A stretch of 64,000 bases of DNA from assembly GCA_013399115.1 (NCBI GenBank), contig VXAA01001102.1, positions 62,001 through 126,000 on the forward strand, written 5' to 3'. Source of the DNA: Anseranas semipalmata. Taxonomy: Eukaryota > Chordata > Aves > Anseriformes > Anseranatidae. The position numbers were made by a program, and so were the translations under genes. The notes beneath the pieces were generated by a model. That model was not told where the DNA came from, ran no database searches, and saw nothing but the letters and a program-made list of their open reading frames with translations. This document shows, piece after piece, positions 16,301 through 29,645 of the stretch; positions within the stretch are counted from its first letter, which is position 1, and the number at the start of each line of letters is the position of its first letter.

Positions 16301-19300
16301 TCTGGCTTCCTGTTTTCTCTTACTTGCCTTCCTCCCCATGTACCCACAAACACCTGATGTCTCTCTCAACACTTGACTTGTCTCTCAGTTTAATAACACC
16401 ACCACAAAAGGAACAGAGTCGCTGTGACCACCAGTTGCTTTTTTGGAAGAAGCCAACAGTCATGCATGGCCACTTTGCATGCACAGTCTCTTGCTCGATG
16501 AAGAGGCAGTACCATATGGAAACCTGTCATGATGCCTCTTCATGTTACTTCTCCATTCTGCACTATATTCAGAATGATCCCACAGCCACAGTGTCTCTGC
16601 AGATGCAGCTGCACCACCAGCAATGGGTATCTGGAGAGAACCCGTGGGCTCCTGATATGAAGATGCCAGTCCTTTCCACGTGCACTGAAGGAGAATCTCT
16701 GCTGATCTTGGGCTGAAAACAGGCCATGGTTGTTAGGTGGGAGCTTGGAGTTTGGACATACTTTTGTATCAGAATGCAGGCTTTTAGTTTCATATGCGAT
16801 AAATTTACCTGGATATGCCAGTGCTGTAGTATCCTCTTTTTCTTTCCTTGAAGCCTGCAGGACAAAAACACTACATGATTTTTTCCTGCTTGTTTGTTGT
16901 GCTCCTGCCTGTATGCAAGAGACACAGTTCACACAAACAACCAAGTATATGTAAAGAAGTTCCTGGGAGGAGCCTAACCCAAGAATGGAATTTTGCTTTC
17001 AGTCACAAAGCAATTAGTCATAACACCATTTTCATCTCTTAGGAAACAAGCTCCACAGTCTGAGTTGACCACCTGAAACAGGTCTGAATGCAACACTTGC
17101 AGATCACTGCCTATCAGTAGCAACTCGGTCTCACCTAAGCTCAGCCAAAAGCCAAAGGCTTTTATGTATGCTTGTGCCCTAATTTTATGCTAACCATTGC
17201 AAAAATCAAGAACTGATTGTTTATTTATAATTAATGAGAGTTTTTTCCAATACCAAGCAATGAATTTCTTAATGACATTCAAATCAGCCGTACATTGAGA
17301 TGGAAAGGGAGAATTCTTTTCATAAAGATATCAATAATCGTTGTTAGTGGCAGCCTGGTCTTGCCTTGTCTGACAATCCTCTCACAGTGTATGTTTTCCT
17401 GTTTTGTTATTTTGATTCCCATTTGATTTATATAGAGAAAAAATAGTGTATCAATGTACAAAGAATGTATCCATGTCAAATGATTAAATCATGAGTTCAA
17501 TATGAACTGCAGAACAATAAGGTGCCTTGAGTAATTCATCTTATCACGAGCCTTGAAGAATGGATAAAAACACTTTACAAAATTCACAACAAAAGTTATC
17601 TAGGAAAAATGTGACATAATACTGTCAGCAAAGTACGTGTGAAGAAAAACTAAAAGCAGAGTTAAAATAGAAGAAAAAATCAAAGGTGAGTACTTGGCAC
17701 TACATCTCAGGTTTTTCTGCGCTTGTAATTGTTTCCAATGGATGGTGACTTAAAATTGGATGGTGTTCTTAAAATTTTTGAGGAGCTTAGTTCTTCCACA
17801 CAGCAAAAAGTTAAATAAGACCATAGCAATTATTCATGCTGTATAATCATTTTACTGTATCTAATGCTGTAATTAGAACTGGTCAGAAAAATCATAGCTA
17901 CATTTTTGCCCTTTTCTTGAAGTCTATTTTTCATGGATAGGATTCCAGCTCATTGATTTTTGATTGGAGGCCAGGCAGGTTTTGATCTGCCACCTTATCT
18001 ACAGAAACAGCCTGCAGCAGACAACCTACCACAGCCCCAGCATCCCACCCCCTCATGGGTGATTGTCATCTCATGAGAAAAGAATAAGACCTGGATGTTT
18101 GAAGTCATATTTGCATTCTTATGAGAACAAACAAAAGAGGTTGAAAATGAGATTACCCTGAAAGATACCTGGATGCTTTGACTGTATAAAAAGTGATGGG
18201 TGTCACTGGCAGTCCTTATGAGACATTTCCTTGAGAAACCAACCAGAACTGGGAGAAGAAAGATGGTATTAATTTGCAGAGGATTTGCTATTTTAAAAGT
18301 ATGTGCAACCTGTAATGACTCTACACCCACAGCAGGGCCTGCTGGTGCCGTCACCCAGACTCTTGCTACAGGAGCAGTTATCGGGCTCAGAACTCATGCT
18401 AGTCCTATATGGACTACCTATATTTGGTTTCTTTAGGTGGTGAAGCAAAAGCAGTTCAACGTGGTGCTATCATACCTCTAGCTGTCAGCTGCAGAAACTA
18501 GCTTGCCTTGGCCACTTGGCCTGATGTGTCACCAATGTGCAGGATGTACCTTCTCAGTGTTGTCTGTGTCCAGAGTAATGACAGAAGGCAGAGATATGGA
18601 GAAGCTCTGATGCATGAAGCACAGAATGATCATAAAGAATATGAATGCAATTCATACCACAAATACATCCCCCAGTCTCCTATGGCAGACTTAGGATAAG
18701 GTTGAGCACCTGGAGCACACCCAGCACAGTGCTCAACTCATGAGCAGCGCTCTGGCCGCATGAAACATTTGGGGAATGGAGCACATGCAAGAGGCAGGAC
18801 AATATATATCACCAATATGCCGAGAGAGATCCAATGCGTAACGTAGGCAAGGTAGGCAATGACACAGCAAATAGGAGATGCCTGCACTCAGCCTACTCCC
18901 CAAAATTGGAGCTATCTGTACCAAACAGTTCAGACTGCAATACGTTCAGATGAAGAAGTGGCAATGTCAGGGTGTATTAATGGATACGAGAAGGTAGGGC
19001 CACCACTGCCTCTGCTGCGGAGGCAGAGCTCAAGCCACACCGAACACTCCATCACCCAGAGCCCAAGCAAGGCTGGCATTGGTGGTTTGTAAAGGCAAAG
19101 GGCATGGCTGACCTGGCCTTGCTCTTCAGTAGATTAACTTCTAGGGCTCCTAGCCCATATTTCCCAGGCCTCCCTTGCATAGCAGCAACAGTGCTAACAG
19201 CACTTACTTGTTAATAATAAACTCCTAAATAATTTTGTTTTTCAAATGTCATAGAAAAAGGGAATCAGTCAGCAAGACTGACACATGACAAATAATCTCT

Positions 19301-20531
19301 CCAGGGAAGACAGTCATCTGTACCATTGCATTTGACCTCATTTGTCTGACTCAATTTGACAGTCTAGGCTGCTATTTTTCCTTTCTGCCTCCTGCACAAG
19401 GAGCATCTACAGCTTGAATTCACCTGGTTTCATGCAAGGTCCCATCTGATCATCCCCAGGGATGCAGTTTGAAGTTGTCTGATGGACAGATCATAGGTCC
19501 AGAGCCTTGTACCTCTATTAGGAGCTGGGGTATGTTTGATGCATAGCTGGAGTAGAGCTTTTGGTGTTGTTTCTTTCAAAGGGAACCTAATTCCCGTGCA
19601 CCAAGCTGCTCTGAAAAACAACTCCGTGTGCCAGAAATGGGAATGACCAGGAGGTTCATTTCAACATTACGCTACTGTACCAAATCAAAATATATTTGCA
19701 GATGTAGCCACAGATAAGACATTTCAAGTTACTCACTATACATACTAACCATGTATGAGATCACATTGTTCGACCTTACCTATCTGAAACAACAGCAAAC
19801 AACATAAAATGACTCAGATCTAGGACTGTGCTCTTTGGAGATGTCTTTATTTCCCCCAGACGACATCTGTGACATGAGTGATTTGGAAATACTGTGGAGC
19901 AGCCTGAAGGAATAAAATCTAGAAAAAGCAGGGAAATTACCTTAGTAATAAAGCAGTTGAGAATCTTTCCAGAGCCTCTTGTAGTCTATTGATATTAATG
20001 GGCTTTGTGAATTTTATTGTGTTTTAAGGCTGTAGCCTGTTTGTGAGAAGTCTTTGCTCTAGAAGGAGTTAGGGTTAGGGTTACAAAGAGTCAAAGGAAT
20101 GTGATATTGCCTTCCTTCGCAACCCCCCTGACAGAGCTACCTGTTCCCAAACAGCGCAGGGACTTTCATAGAGAGGATGTGGACCAAACAGGCACATTCA
20201 CCCTCACTCTCTTAAAATGAAGATACAGCCTGCTTCTCACATTAGCCCAGCAGAACAAGCAAGTCACCTGCTTTCTTCTGTTTGGAAGCATCCAGGGTCT
20301 GGAGGAGATGGCACACTGAGAAGATGAAAAAGCATTTAAAGAACTTTTGTGATCACAGAAGTCATACACTGAGGTGATACACTGAAGTGGTTCAAGAAAT
20401 ATTATATTCTTCGGTGGGTTGTCATTTCAAACAGATTTTATTCAACAGGTCTATGATCCAGTGAGTCATTTCTCTGCCTCCTTATTCCTTAAACAAGGTT
20501 TGCAAAGAAATATTCTCCATCTTGCCACTCC

Positions 20532-20532
<1 letters not shown>
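10349..20532. other. Intergenic region, no gene seen
   Basis: About 10 kb without a supportable gene. The longest frame (minus strand, 13131–13739) has no recognisable domain and low-complexity composition. Small items noted: a triple CTAGAAAAA repeat at 11385–11420 and a TTAGGG-type motif at 20069–20083. Confidence 0.6.
20069..20083 (+). repeat. Short interstitial telomere-like motif
   Basis: Two and a half copies of TTAGGG in register. Too short to be more than a trace of an interstitial telomeric repeat or chance. Confidence 0.6.

Positions 20533-20571
<39 letters not shown>
20533..20571 (+). repeat. (AC)n microsatellite, ~19 units
   Basis: Perfect AC dinucleotide run of about 38 bp, directly visible. 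Likely length-polymorphic. Confidence 0.95.
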
Positions 20572-20573
<2 letters not shown>

Positions 20574-22313
20574 TATGACTGCCACCAAGTCATCCAGCTA
20601 CTTCCATCTGTATTTCTGAGCAGTGGTTTCTATGGGCAGGAGCAAGTCTATGGTCCTCTGCTGTTTAATTTTTTCTGTGTTCTCACAACAGCTGACTCTG
20701 AAATGGGTTGGGTTCACTTGACAAATCATTTGGCTTTCAGAGTCTTGACAGACTCTGTACAAATTCTCTCAATAATGAGATGCTTATTTCTTCTACTGAC
20801 CTTCTGGTGTTTAAAAACATTTATTTGTTTAACAAGAAACCCCCTTTTGAATGAAAATTTCATCTGTATCTTTCATGACATTTTCACTTGTATCCCATCC
20901 CAGAATAGCAGTAGGGTGTTGCACCATTTTTCCACACTCGGATGTCCAAGCAGCTGGTTCCTCACCTGGCCATTTCCCTACACAGCCCACCTGGAAAGAG
21001 GAGAAAGTGCCTTGCTGGGAAATGGAGAAAACAGGCAGTTTTTTTTCACAGAAAAACTCTTGAGATTTTGTTGCAAGGTAAGAAGAAGCAGACGAGTTTT
21101 CAAAATCTCCATGTTTCTCATTGCAGTGAAAAGCCTGTTCCTTTCTAAGTTATTTATTAGAGTCTCTGTAAAAATGCCCCCTGATGGGTAACTGACCTCT
21201 GAAAAAAAAAAAAAGCAGTTGATTTTATGGGGAGATTTCTTCTGTGCTGTTGTGTTAGCTTGGAGTCTCAGTTCTGCTGTGCCCAAACTCCCAACCACCC
21301 GTGCTGCCTACCTGCTGGCTTATCACCTGCACCTAGTCTTGAGTGAGCCGGTTGGCTTTCCGGGCAGGAGCACAGGTCATGGCTCTTGGTCATATATGTT
21401 ACAGCAGGACACTATCACCTCCTTGTGATTCAAGGGTTTCCTCTGGATTTAAAGGAAGCCAGCAGTACAGCCAAACAGGTGCTGTTTGAGGTGATAGGTC
21501 TGAAGGAAATAGGGCAGGCTTTCCTGGCGCTCAGCATGAGCTCCGCAGCATGACAGCTGCTTACTGAAACGGATGAGAACAGTCAGCACTAGCTCATTGC
21601 CTTTGATCTTTCTTTGCAGGTAATCTTTATGAGCGTTTCTGGCATTTTGTGTGCTCTTGAGCATGACACTGGAGGGCAAAAGGAGCTCCTACCGCAGACT
21701 GACTTTTAATGCCACAGAAGACAAAGAAAGCTCCAAAAAAGCTCCAGGTAAGACCAGAAAATCCAGCATGTGTAAAATGGAAAAGGATAAATGGCTGAAA
21801 TCAATGACCTTTTAAACTTATTTCCAATGCTCAGCGGTCCCTGCTGTGTTTTGTATAGAATAGACGGCGGCAGGCAGGAGTCTGGGAGGAGTGAGACGTG
21901 ATTCAAGGCTGTAGCGAACACCACGTAAATCCTGTATCCCTGTGCATCACCTAGCAGGATCTGGCCCCAGTGCTCATAGCAAGGGCATTCTGTAGACAGC
22001 CTGAATTCAATCTGCATTCTTCCACAGCAAATAAATATATTTTTGTGGCATTTCAGCAAAAATTACTCATTTTAGAGCTAAATCCCTGACTTTTTCTGTC
22101 CTCTTTCTTCAGAGGGCCTGACATGTCATAGTCCTTTATGAGGGCAATTGTGCTTTGCAAAATGAGTATCAAATGCTGGTACTGATACAATCTTGGTTTG
22201 TATCCCTTAGCAGCTCTGCATGGTTGTTGTGGGCATGGCGCTGAATTTGGAAGTGCCGGCTTTGCCCTTATTTGTCCTTTTTACTTCAGGGCAATTCCTC
22301 CCCTCATCTTGCC

Positions 22314-22331
22314 TTTTTTTTTTTTTTTTTT
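22314..22331 (+). repeat. T(18) homopolymer
   Basis: Eighteen consecutive T, directly visible, flanked by CT-rich sequence. Confidence 0.9.
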
Positions 22332-24294
22332 CCTTCAATTCTTTATTCATTTCACCCCATTTGGACTAAAAAGCTCTCAGGCAAATGTTGTCTCTTATTA
22401 TTTGTTTATAAAACCAGGCCCTCAGCTGAACTGTTGCCGTTATGAGCTATTACAACGGCAATAAGAGTAAAAATTAAAATATTTGCACACCATGGAAACA
22501 CCAGTGGTAAATCCAATTCATGAACTTTAATGATCCTGAAACCTACAATTCTGTGTTGCTTCAGTTTCACGACGCTACCTCCTCCTACACAGTTTTAATG
22601 TGCACATCCTGGCACAAGCAGTTTTCTTCCAAACTCAACAGCCACCAGCGCTTTTCCTATCAGGATGCACCCTACTGGTACTGAGCAACATCTCCAGAGT
22701 TGCACATGACATCGACTGCCTGGGAACCAGCAAAATCGCATCTCCCTAATCCTCAAAGCTTGCTTGAACAGATTTGCTGGCACCGTGCCTGTGCTAGAGG
22801 ACAGGAACATTTAAAATCACATAATTTTTTTGGCTCATTGAAACCATTCTGTTGCCCTGTTTTTTCATTGCCATTCAGCTTGATTTGCAAGCAATTTTCT
22901 CAATGGAGCACTTCAATGAGGTTGAGAGTACACTGTGCTCAATACTGCATCCTAACCATAAACCTCATTGGTGTTGGTTTATTTTCTGGCACTGTCATCT
23001 TGTAAGTAACACTTACCTTCCTAGGTTCTGGCACAAACGCTTTCCTACTTGGTCATCAGATGCCCAGTGAAGCTTACTTCATTCAGACAGATTCTCGACT
23101 TCTTTTTTACAGCTCACTTTCAGGATTCGTTTCTGCTTGTTAATGCAAGCCTCCGAGCATGCTGCTGCTGTGCATTTTTAAACACTTACCCAAATGTCAT
23201 CTCTATTATTTCCAAACTCTCAGACTCTTTGGGGATAGCTTAGATGCAAATGAGCTGTCAAAGAAAGATTACTTGAACCAACATTAAGAATGACAAAAGG
23301 CTTACAGACTGCATGTACAGCTCACGGTTTCCAGCTTCAGTCAGCCGTTATTTGCCAAAACCAAGGGTTTATACACAGTCCAAAAAACTGTTCAGCTTTG
23401 TTACAGCAGGTCACAGTTTCTTTTCTATCGAAAGATTTAAATCTCTTAGATCTAGGAAAATTCTGATTTCCACAGCTTCTCAGCTGTTGCTCAGCTACTC
23501 ATTCACCCCACTTGTTCTTTGTACCTAAAAATTCACTTTGGAGGCTGCTGTCTTATGCACAGTGGAGTTGCTTTTCCCTGTCCCACACTATCTGGGGTTG
23601 TTGCACAGGTGGATTAAAAGAAAACATGTATTAATCTTACCCCGTGCAGCAACCTGAGAAACAGCGAGCACTGCTCAGACAGAAAAAAAACAGGACCCCA
23701 CTTTCCAAATGGAGCCCCAAATTCAGCAGGACCCATGAAGAGCTGCAATGCTGCCACTGCAAGCAAAGGCACAGTTTTGCAGAGTCCAGCTTTCTAACTG
23801 CAGGTGGCACACCCGCCCCTGCTGTGGTGACATACATTTTGCTGAAGAGCTGGTTTCTTCAGTAGGAAATAAGAGACCCCCAGAGGCTGAGGAATTTAAA
23901 CCAAATCCTGACCTGCTTTAGCAGTGATTGTTACACACAGGAGATGCAGACACTCATGCACTCATTAAAATGGGCCAGCAAGCCAAATTTGTCTGTCATG
24001 CAACTACTGACGTCAACAGAAGGCCCACAGTGCTTGAACAGCAGCTGTCACAATTTGTTCCCTGACTAATATTCATCCAAAATCAAACCTGCATAGAGAC
24101 AGCAGGTATTTTACAGATATCCAGGTCTCGCAGTGAGTGAGTCCTGAAGGAACGGGGCTTGCGGGCGTGCAAGATATGCTTAGCTCTGACTTCCTCTGTC
24201 CACTGAGAAGCCCTCCCTCCCCACAATGGCAGTGGTCCAGATGATTTCTTTTCCAGCAAGATAGTCAAATACAATTTAAAAAATAAATACATAC

Positions 24295-24445
24295 ATTGCA
24301 CTTTTCATCTCGAGAGCCTAAAAAATGCAGCTGGGCATTAATTAATCTGCACGGCATCTCTGCAAGGTAAAGGAATATTTTCATCCCTTGAGTGGAAGCT
24401 GAGGCACAAGGAAGTGGAGTATCTTACAAAAGGTCAAAAAAAGAA
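24295..24445 (+). repeat. Relic of an ancient MIR-type amniote SINE
   Basis: The sequence follows the familiar order CACTTTTCATCTCGAG, GGCATTAATTAATC, GCAAGGTAAA, then GAAGCTGAGGCACAAG. These are hallmarks of the old amniote MIR family (the 'fraction of GGGGAAACTGAGGCACAGAG' segment). Divergence is high, as expected for an old copy. The exact subfamily (for example MIR1_Amn) is from memory and unverified. Confidence 0.55.
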
Positions 24446-26330
24446 GTCCATCACAGGAGAAAAGAGTTTTCCTAATTGGTGATAACTGTGGGCTAAAGAA
24501 TATTCCATGTAATTGCTGAAGATATGTTCTATGCATTTCATGGTTTATTCCTGCTGAGAGGTGCTCTGTGCCCACAAACTGCTGCACAAAGACTGAATGT
24601 TAACCAGTAAGTCATAACCTGTTGGTTCTCAGCCCAAATCACTGCAGCATGTAACCCCTGCCAGCATATTTTTTTTGCTTTATGGAGTGTGAGCTTCAGA
24701 TTTTGCAACAGCCAAGACTGTCCTGCATCACCTTTGGAGAAAACAGCAAGGAAAAGTTGCAGTGTGGTCAAATATGCATGTTATACAATGTTGCCTTACA
24801 GGAAGGTATTGCTCAACTGGATGAAAGGGAGCCATGTGCCAGCTGCTGATACCATTGTTCACGGCACATGGAGAGGAAAGAATATTGTTTTCATACGTGT
24901 GTCGTTCCTTGACTGTGTCTAGTGTGGAGGCCCTATTATTTCCAAGCTCGTGGATTGCTGCTCTTGTCCCCATTCCACACGGGGATAGATGGGGGTGTAC
25001 ACCAGCACTGCCGCTCTTCCTGGCACCTTGCTTTGGAAGCTGCCTCCCATTTTGAGCAGTGTCTTCCTGCTCAGATTCAGACTGAAGTTGCTTTATTCTC
25101 CCATTTTATTCTGCTTTTGTTCAGTGGGATCCCAGCGACGGGATCCTTGTGACCAGAATCATTGTTGGCCTCACCATCAATGGCAAAGCATCCCCGAGAG
25201 GATAGGGAGGGGAAGGGGGCTGCATCGCCCTGACCGCACCTTGTGCCGTGAAAGCACAAACCTCTCCTTGGGCTGTACTAGCCAGGGGTGGGGGAGCACA
25301 CAGTGGCTACAGACCTCTCAACTTGCCCAGTTAACTCTCCTACCTTAAGAATGAATCGTGCTGACCTAGAAAACGTAACAGGAATGGATATGTCGGTTAC
25401 CGGGCTATTGCTGTGCCTTGCAAAATCATGGCAAGCTCTTTCCTAAGGGCAAACTTTCGCTTCCTGCCCCAAGTGATAACATCCTCTGCAAGCACAGGGG
25501 TAACTCTAGTTTAAGTAGATTTAATCATGACAGGGTTGAGACTGTGCCACTGGGCAGACAAGACAGTAACAACTGTGGAAATAAAAAGACCTTTCCACAA
25601 AAGATTCAAAGAAAGATTTCTGCAGGAGCTCAAACTACATCCCCCCAGATGAGCATTGGAGAAATATCACAGTGGTCTCTCAAGACCCACAGAAACCTGT
25701 GCAGCCACATCACCAAATCTGTAAACAAGATTTTTATGTGTTGCATTGAATGGAATGACAGAATTTTGTCTTTAACCTAAGAGGAAATGTGTTGGGCCCC
25801 ATGGTAGTGGTTATTTTTGACTTTAGTGATCAAATTATCACCAGTGTATAACACTGCCTGTATTCCCAGGAAACTCAGAACAATAAGTAAGAGGATTGTG
25901 AAGCTTGCCCTTTTGCTTACAAAGTTGTGGTAGCTCCAAGACTCAAAAGGGACCTTATGGATCTATAACCTATTGCTTGGTCCATTGCCAGAACTTCTAG
26001 CCTTTTGTCCTATATCCAACACTTTCTAAAGGTTTATGTTATTCTGGATCAAAAGCACTGCAGCATAGCAGAAATAGAAAATTTGAGAACTAGCATAAAA
26101 GAGAGAGAAGAATTTTTGATCTGAAATAAGTATTACTAAAGCTGCAACACTGGATGTATTTTCTCTTTCCATACTTAAATCAATTCTAAAGAGGGATTTT
26201 CTAACTAATCTGCATTTGTTACAGAACTTGGAGTATATCTACCATTGTGCTACAGACCTAGGAGATCATGTGGCAGAATTTAGGCTTCCCTCCCTACGGA
26301 GTACAACAGTTCTTTGTTACAATTTTGAAA

Positions 26331-26436
26331 GAAGAAGAAGAAGAAGAAGAAGAAGAAGAAGAAGAAGAAGAAGAAGAAGAAGAAGAAGAAGAAGAAGAAG
26401 AAGAAGAAGAAGAAGAAGAAGAAGAAGAAGAAGAAG
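26331..26436 (+). repeat. (GAA)n trinucleotide repeat, ~35 perfect units
   Basis: 106 bp of uninterrupted GAA on the plus strand (TTC on the minus). It creates artificial long Glu, Arg or Phe frames that are not genes. Homopurine/homopyrimidine mirror repeats of this kind can form triplex DNA, and the length is likely polymorphic. Confidence 0.97.
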
Positions 26437-29400
26437 GAAAGGCTGAACACAGGCCAAGAAAGTCTACATACCATGGGAGCTAGGGAGAATCATTTGTGGC
26501 ACAGGTTTATTTACTTTTACTCAGTTAACTTGTGTTAGCAAAAAAAAAAAAAAATGCCAGGTCTACAGGGAGTGGGGTAGCATGTAATTAAATGACTAAC
26601 CATGCTATTAGTTGGACAAAACACTTTTCTTTTCAGATGGAATGGCATGTGTCTCTCTAGTGAGCATCTATGGGTGGGCTGAGCTTTAAGGGTGTAACAC
26701 ATCTGATTTCAGGGTTGCTGAGTATGAAAATGACAGACATTGGCTGTGTGGGGGAAATACGGCAGCAGGGCATTGTACACGCAAGCTCAAAGATCTGGAT
26801 TGTTTTGTTTTTCCTGATGCTACTAAAACTAGCATCGCACATCCTGAGATCCTATCTGAGGAGGAAAACACTGAAAAAATGTGTAGATATAAAACAAAAG
26901 ATATTTCACAAAACTTCTGAATTTTTTTTCTTATCTCTGTTGTTTTGGTTATGACTCAGAAGTTTGACTTTTCAAGCCACTTGATATTTTGTTTACCAGA
27001 AAAGCTTCTTAGTGCTTTGGACAATGTCTGTACAATGATTTGAGAGCTGTTTGAGCAAGTACAAGTACACCGAGTCCTGCAAACAGCACATTTTTCATCA
27101 TTGCTGGCAGTGTCCCAGATGTATTCAAACACCATGTTTAAGAAGAGCTGGAACTTGATTGTTTGCAGGTGAATTGACCGGTGGCATGCTTGGCCGTGCA
27201 CATCCCCAATCCATGCACCACTAATGCATAAGAACTTGGTCCTACGTGTGTGATCAGACTCTTACCTGGCAGACTGCATGCAAAGAGTATAGGTGAAAGG
27301 TAAATCCAGTCATGCCCACAGGGTCAGACTTGCATTTCCCAGTGCATCCCGGCTATCACTTGAAATGTTGTTGTCTTTCACCAAGAAACAGGCAGTACTC
27401 ACATTGTCTGTGTTAAAAGACATCTGAGTTAATACTAACACACAAACTCAGGGGTTTGCAAATGCTCAGCATGTTTGAAAATCAGGCACTTTATTTTGGT
27501 CCTTGTATACATCTGCCTTAGGGGTCTCATTTCAGAAATGCCATTTGCAAATTTAGTTCTAAATATTTTATCATGTCTATTCCCCTCAGAAGGAGCTGTG
27601 CAGATTAAACACAAAATGCTTGTAGAGTCCTCAGATAAGATGCATCACTGACACAGAACGTATTGTTAATTATGATTAATTATTATTATTCTGCTGGCTG
27701 ACAGGCATCTGACTGATGGATACTTTCTAATCCCTATTCTCTCCCCAGATTTTCTTCCTAATTAGCGTCTGCTAGAACCTTGTAATCACATGCCATGCAA
27801 ATGAACTGTATGTTATTTAGCCAGATAGATTATAATAGATTGGTTGACTTCCTCTGTCACAAACAGGCTAGAGAAAAAGAAACAGAGAAAAATTACACGA
27901 TATAAATTGTTATTTTCTCTTGCGGGAAAGAAAGAAACAGGCAGTGCTCTGTGCAGTGCTGATGACACAAAGCAAGCAGCTGAGGACTGCGATGCAAGAG
28001 TAAAGCTGCCCTCTGCAGGTTACTCTGTCACACAAAATAAATCAAGTCACAGCATCTACAGGGCAAAATGAAATGGTTCAGAGGTATGGGGAATAAATTG
28101 CTTCCTGACGTGTTGCTAACAGATTGTCTTAACTGGGGGGAAAAAAAAAAAAAAAAAAAAGAAAACCCAGGATCTGGAATATGTGGCATCACCATTTTCT
28201 GGTGGGAATCCCTCCGTCAGTTCAAGTGCTGTCTGCAAGGCAAGGGCCAGCTCTCAGCCTGCCCAGCCTGTGGTACGAGGCGGGTGTCTGGCTCGGAGCC
28301 CCCCAGCCACGTGTGCCCTGCACCCATGAGCAGGGGTCTGCGGGCTGGTGGCAGTGGGCAGAGAGCCAGAGTTGCAAGAAGCTTCGCTGCAAGCGCTCGT
28401 TCCCTTTGCTTCCCAGTACGAGGTGCTGCAGAAAGGAGTGTGGAGCCTCCAACACACAGAAAGGCATTTCTCAAATGGTCTGAAAGGGGCTCTTCCCCCT
28501 TCTGGCTTGTGCATCCCCCAGAGTGCCAGTGGCTGAGTTGCTTCTGGCTGCAGAGGTGATCCCAAATCTCCCTCGCCTCAGGGAGGACTGAGCTGCTGCG
28601 AATGACTGAGAGCAATTTGCAATTCCCTGGCTGAGGAAAACACAGCGCACAGTCCTCTGGCAGTTACTAATCCCTTCCCACTCACTGACCTCAACCACCC
28701 AACCTAACACAACCCAACTTGTCTCGCATTTCCAGCAGCATCTGAACCCTTCTGCAATCCAGTTCGCGGAGATGCTTCCATGTGCACTTCTCCGAGGCAC
28801 TTACGCCTCTGCTTGCTCCAGTGCCTGTGTCTTTCCCACTGAAGCTCTGGCCCAGCTGTTCATGTTGCCATATGTGAAAGCAGGTCAGGGAATAAATAAA
28901 ACTTCTTTTGCTGGATTATCTTTTGAGCAGCACTTCCAATGCAGCTACCGTGCAGAGGAGCAAACAGCTGGACTTTTGCAATAAAAGGAGTTTGGGGAAG
29001 CATGGAGGAAAGAAGAAGCCAAGGATGAAAGAAGCTGGTGGCTACTTGGGCCAGTTGGATCAATCCTGTAGCCAACTGTGAAATCTGAGCATTTGAAACA
29101 CAGGCGAAAGGGTAGACAAATAAGGAGTAGACTGCTGTGGCCACACTGCATGTAGGCTTGTCATTCACCAACAAAGCTTACAAGCTTGATGTTAGCAGCA
29201 GCAATACCCACCTGCCAAAACCCTTGAAGCTCCAGATGTGGCATCACAGACTCATTACAAGCTGTGTTGTTGTAGAAGTGGAGATGGTTGCTGTCAATCA
29301 TCACCCATTTGACACCTCAAAATCATGTAAGAGACTCTCATGTGTCACAGAGCTTGGTGAGCTTTCCCTGCTGGCTGTTTACAGAATTGCTGGGAGAGGA

Positions 29401-29510
29401 TAAGACATTCATTCCCATATGCTCTTAGGTACACAGGTCTCGGCAATATCGAAAGATCTCTTCCAGGTCTTGCATGTCAAGGTGTGTAGTCCATGCGCAT
29501 GCTTACATAA
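26437..29510. other. Intergenic region, no gene seen; one GC-rich patch and one AT-rich candidate element
   Basis: No supportable gene. Includes A tracts (26540–26553; 28141–28160), an AT-rich, motif-dense block at 27640–27850 (see findings) and a moderately GC-rich patch at about 28200–28560. In that patch overlapping frames on both strands are shadows of base composition. Confidence 0.55.
28141..28160 (+). repeat. A(20) homopolymer
   Basis: Six G followed by twenty A, directly visible. Confidence 0.9.
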
Positions 29511-29645
29511 CAGAATTAGAAAATGGTTTAGGTTGCAAGGGGCCTCGGGAGGTCATCTCGTCCAACCCTCCTGCTCAAGCAGGGCCACCTAGAGCTGCTT
29601 GCTCAGGACCACGCCCAGATGTCTTTTGAATATCTGAGCCTTCTC
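29511..29645 (-). mobile_element. CR1 non-LTR retrotransposon, 3'-end fragment
   Basis: On the plus strand it reads AATGGTTTAGGTTGCAAGG, then GTCATCTCGTCCAACCC, then TTGCTCAGGACCAC and CCAGATGTCTTTTGAATATCT. This is the reverse complement of the conserved 3' region of avian CR1 elements, so the element lies on the minus strand. It is 5'-truncated, as is usual for CR1, and has no coding capacity. Confidence 0.85.

Larger units (their letters stand above)
20572..26330. other. Intergenic region, no gene seen
   Basis: No supportable gene. Contains an 18-T tract (22314–22331), one perfect cAMP-response-element octamer TGACGTCA at 24008–24015, and a relic of an ancient MIR-type repeat (listed separately). 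Confidence 0.6.

Noticed and set aside
26216..26483. Frames rich in Glu, Arg or Phe across 26.2–26.5 kb
   Set aside because: They are translations of the GAA trinucleotide array, not proteins.
28068..28615. Overlapping frames in the GC-rich patch at 28.2–28.6 kb as a gene or CpG promoter
   Set aside because: Frames open on both strands together because of base composition, and CpG density is only moderate; no splice sites or domain support a gene.
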